A stretch of DNA of 64,000 bases from contig JAUIBW010000025.1 of the NCBI GenBank assembly GCA_030427585.1, forward strand, positions 1-64,000, in the 5' to 3' direction. Numbering within the stretch: position 1 is the first letter of the stretch; each line of letters opens with the position of its first letter. Under the pieces are notes generated by a model. It saw only the letters and a list, made by a program, of their open reading frames with translations. It was not told where the DNA came from and ran no database searches. The DNA is from Bacteroidia bacterium. GTDB taxonomy: Bacteria > Bacteroidota > Bacteroidia > Flavobacteriales > Flavobacteriaceae. Of this stretch, positions 62,770-64,000 are shown one piece after another. Position numbers and translations under genes: made by a program.

Positions 62770-63743
62770 TACAAGTAGGAATAATAGGAGGATCTGGATA
62801 TACAGCAGGAGAACTCTTAAGGTTATTAGTGCATCACCCCGAAGTAAAACTGGATTTTGTGTATAGCACAACAAATGCTGGCGGGCCAATACATAAACAA
62901 CATCCAGATTTGATAGGAGAAATAGAGCTTAAGTTCACAGATACCGTAAATCCAAATGTAGATGTGTTGTTTTTGTGTCTGGGGCATGGTAGATCAAGAT
63001 CGTTTTTAGAAACCCATACGTTTTCAAAAACGACAAAAGTAATTGATTTGGGAAATGATTTTAGATTAAACGATGATCAGGAGTTTTTGGGAAGAGATTT
63101 TGTATATGGTTTACCAGAGTTAGAAAAAGAAAAGATTAGATCAGCAAAAAATATTGCAAATCCGGGATGTTTTGCTACCGCCATTCAATTGGGACTTTTA
63201 CCATTAGCTTTTGCAGGAAAGCTTAAAGATACAATACACATTAATGCTACTACAGGAAGCACAGGGGCTGGTGTGATGCCGGGAGGAACTACTCATTTTA
63301 GCTGGAGAGATAATAATTTTTCTAGTTATAAAGTGTTCTCGCATCAACATCTGGGAGAGATTAAACAAAGTCTTAAACAAGAGCAATATGATTTTGAAGC
63401 TCCGATTTTCTTTATTCCCAATAGGGGGAATTTTAGTAAAGGAATTTATGCCACTATGTATACAAAGTATGAGGATAGCGAAGAAGAAGCCAAAGAACTG
63501 TATACATCCTATTATAAAAAGGCTGAGTTTACTGTGGTTTCTGATGAGGAAATTTATTTAAAACAAGTGGTAAACACTAATAAGTGTATACTACACATTA
63601 GTAAGAAAAATGGAATGTTACTCATTACATCTGTAATCGATAACTTAATCAAAGGGGCATCAGGACAGGCTATTCATAACATGAACTTAATGTTGGGATT
63701 AAAAGAAAAAACAGGATTAGAATTAAAAGCAAGCGCGTTTTAG
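62766..63743 (+). CDS. argC: N-acyl-gamma-glutamyl-phosphate reductase
   Basis: NADPH-dependent reductase of arginine synthesis. The N-terminal Rossmann motif is GIIGGSGYTAGELLRLL. The catalytic Cys135 is in ANPGCFATAIQLG, and the substrate-side segment FSHQHLGEIKQ holds a conserved His. The 325-residue length is normal. Start overlaps the argG stop (ATGA). Confidence 0.96.
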   Translation: MIQVGIIGGSGYTAGELLRLLVHHPEVKLDFVYSTTNAGGPIHKQHPDLIGEIELKFTDTVNPNVDVLFLCLGHGRSRSFLETHTFSKTTKVIDLGNDFRLNDDQEFLGRDFVYGLPELEKEKIRSAKNIANPGCFATAIQLGLLPLAFAGKLKDTIHINATTGSTGAGVMPGGTTHFSWRDNNFSSYKVFSHQHLGEIKQSLKQEQYDFEAPIFFIPNRGNFSKGIYATMYTKYEDSEEEAKELYTSYYKKAEFTVVSDEEIYLKQVVNTNKCILHISKKNGMLLITSVIDNLIKGASGQAIHNMNLMLGLKEKTGLELKASAF

Positions 63744-63783
63744 TAAAAGAGTTTCATACTGAAATAAACGTATAAAAAATACC

Positions 63784-64000
63784 ATGAATACAATAACAAT
63801 TATAGGAGGAGGAAACTTAGGCAAATCAATAATTTCTGGATTGGTCCATAGTGATTTGTTTGAAGCTGCTGATATTACAGTAGTAGATAAATCAAAATAT
63901 AACCTAAAAGAAGTAGAAGAAAAACTAGGGGTATCTACCTCACAACATATAATAGCCGCTATAAAAAATGTAAAATGGGTAATTCTTTGTGTACAGCCAA
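63784..64000 (+). CDS. proC: Pyrroline-5-carboxylate reductase, 5-prime part
   Basis: Only the first 72 codons are in the window. They show the Rossmann start TITIIGGGNLGKSIISGLV and VDKSKYNLKEVEEKLG, then VILCVQP at the edge, typical of ProC, the last enzyme of proline synthesis. It lies 40 bp after argC in the same direction, so it is probably in the arginine operon. The rest of the gene is outside the window. Confidence 0.85.
   Translation, partial: MNTITIIGGGNLGKSIISGLVHSDLFEAADITVVDKSKYNLKEVEEKLGVSTSQHIIAAIKNVKWVILCVQP

Overview
The window is chromosomal DNA of a member of the Bacteroidota, almost certainly a marine-type Flavobacteriaceae (Aquimarina-like is a guess). The signs are: a SusC/SusD uptake pair; secreted proteins with type IX secretion sorting tails; many signal-peptidase II lipoproteins; AT-rich intergenic DNA with -7 boxes of the TAnnTTTG type and few Shine-Dalgarno sequences; and families typical of the group (DUF4202, DUF2891, 42-residue TPR plus CHAT proteins). 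I see no rRNA, tRNA, CRISPR array, prophage or insertion sequence. Apart from proC, cut by the right edge, every recognised gene is intact.

Region 1 (about 1.1-17.8 kb) is an alpha-glucan (starch/maltodextrin) utilisation locus. Leftward genes encode SusC, SusD, a SusE-like lipoprotein and a surface alpha-amylase. Rightward genes encode a LacI-type regulator, an MFS sugar transporter, beta-phosphoglucomutase, a GH65 maltose phosphorylase and two exported GH13 enzymes. Together they bind and cut starch outside, import oligosaccharides, trim them in the periplasm, take up maltose and convert it phosphorolytically to glucose and glucose 6-phosphate. A perfect 16-bp LacI-type palindrome lies between the divergent arms. 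A similar AAACGTTT core precedes pfkA-gapA, just downstream, which would link starch use to glycolysis.

Region 2 (18-39 kb) is a mixed stretch: pfkA, gapA and a BadF-type sugar kinase; several envelope proteins; a hybrid histidine kinase; a patatin-like membrane lipase; an Xre/RES toxin-antitoxin pair; an M13 peptidase; an ACT-domain gene divergent from a monofunctional aspartate kinase; YifB; and a DUF2891 lipoprotein.

Region 3 (40-43.7 kb) is a 5-oxoprolinase operon, pxpABC, led by an NRAMP-fold transporter whose canonical metal-ligand positions are substituted. It may be a 5-oxoproline importer rather than a metal transporter.

Region 4 (44-51.5 kb) holds a large exported TPR-CHAT protein, a repeat-rich kilobase, and a signalling module: a small unknown protein, a 7TM protein overlapping a LuxR-type histidine kinase gene, and its response regulator.

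Region 5 (51.7-59.7 kb) is the isoleucine/valine operon ilvD-ilvB-ilvN-ilvC-ilvA. Its leader contains two consecutive attenuators. Each has a short Ile/Val-rich leader peptide ending in VIISP, a hairpin, an anti-terminator and a strong intrinsic terminator. This tandem arrangement is the most striking finding in the window.

Region 6 (59.8-64 kb) has a small outer-membrane barrel protein and then the arginine operon: a GNAT enzyme (probable N-acylglutamate synthase), argG, argC and the start of proC. Intergenic spaces across the window carry dispersed palindromic repeats with GTCAATTCGAGTG ends, including two full 165-167-bp elements.
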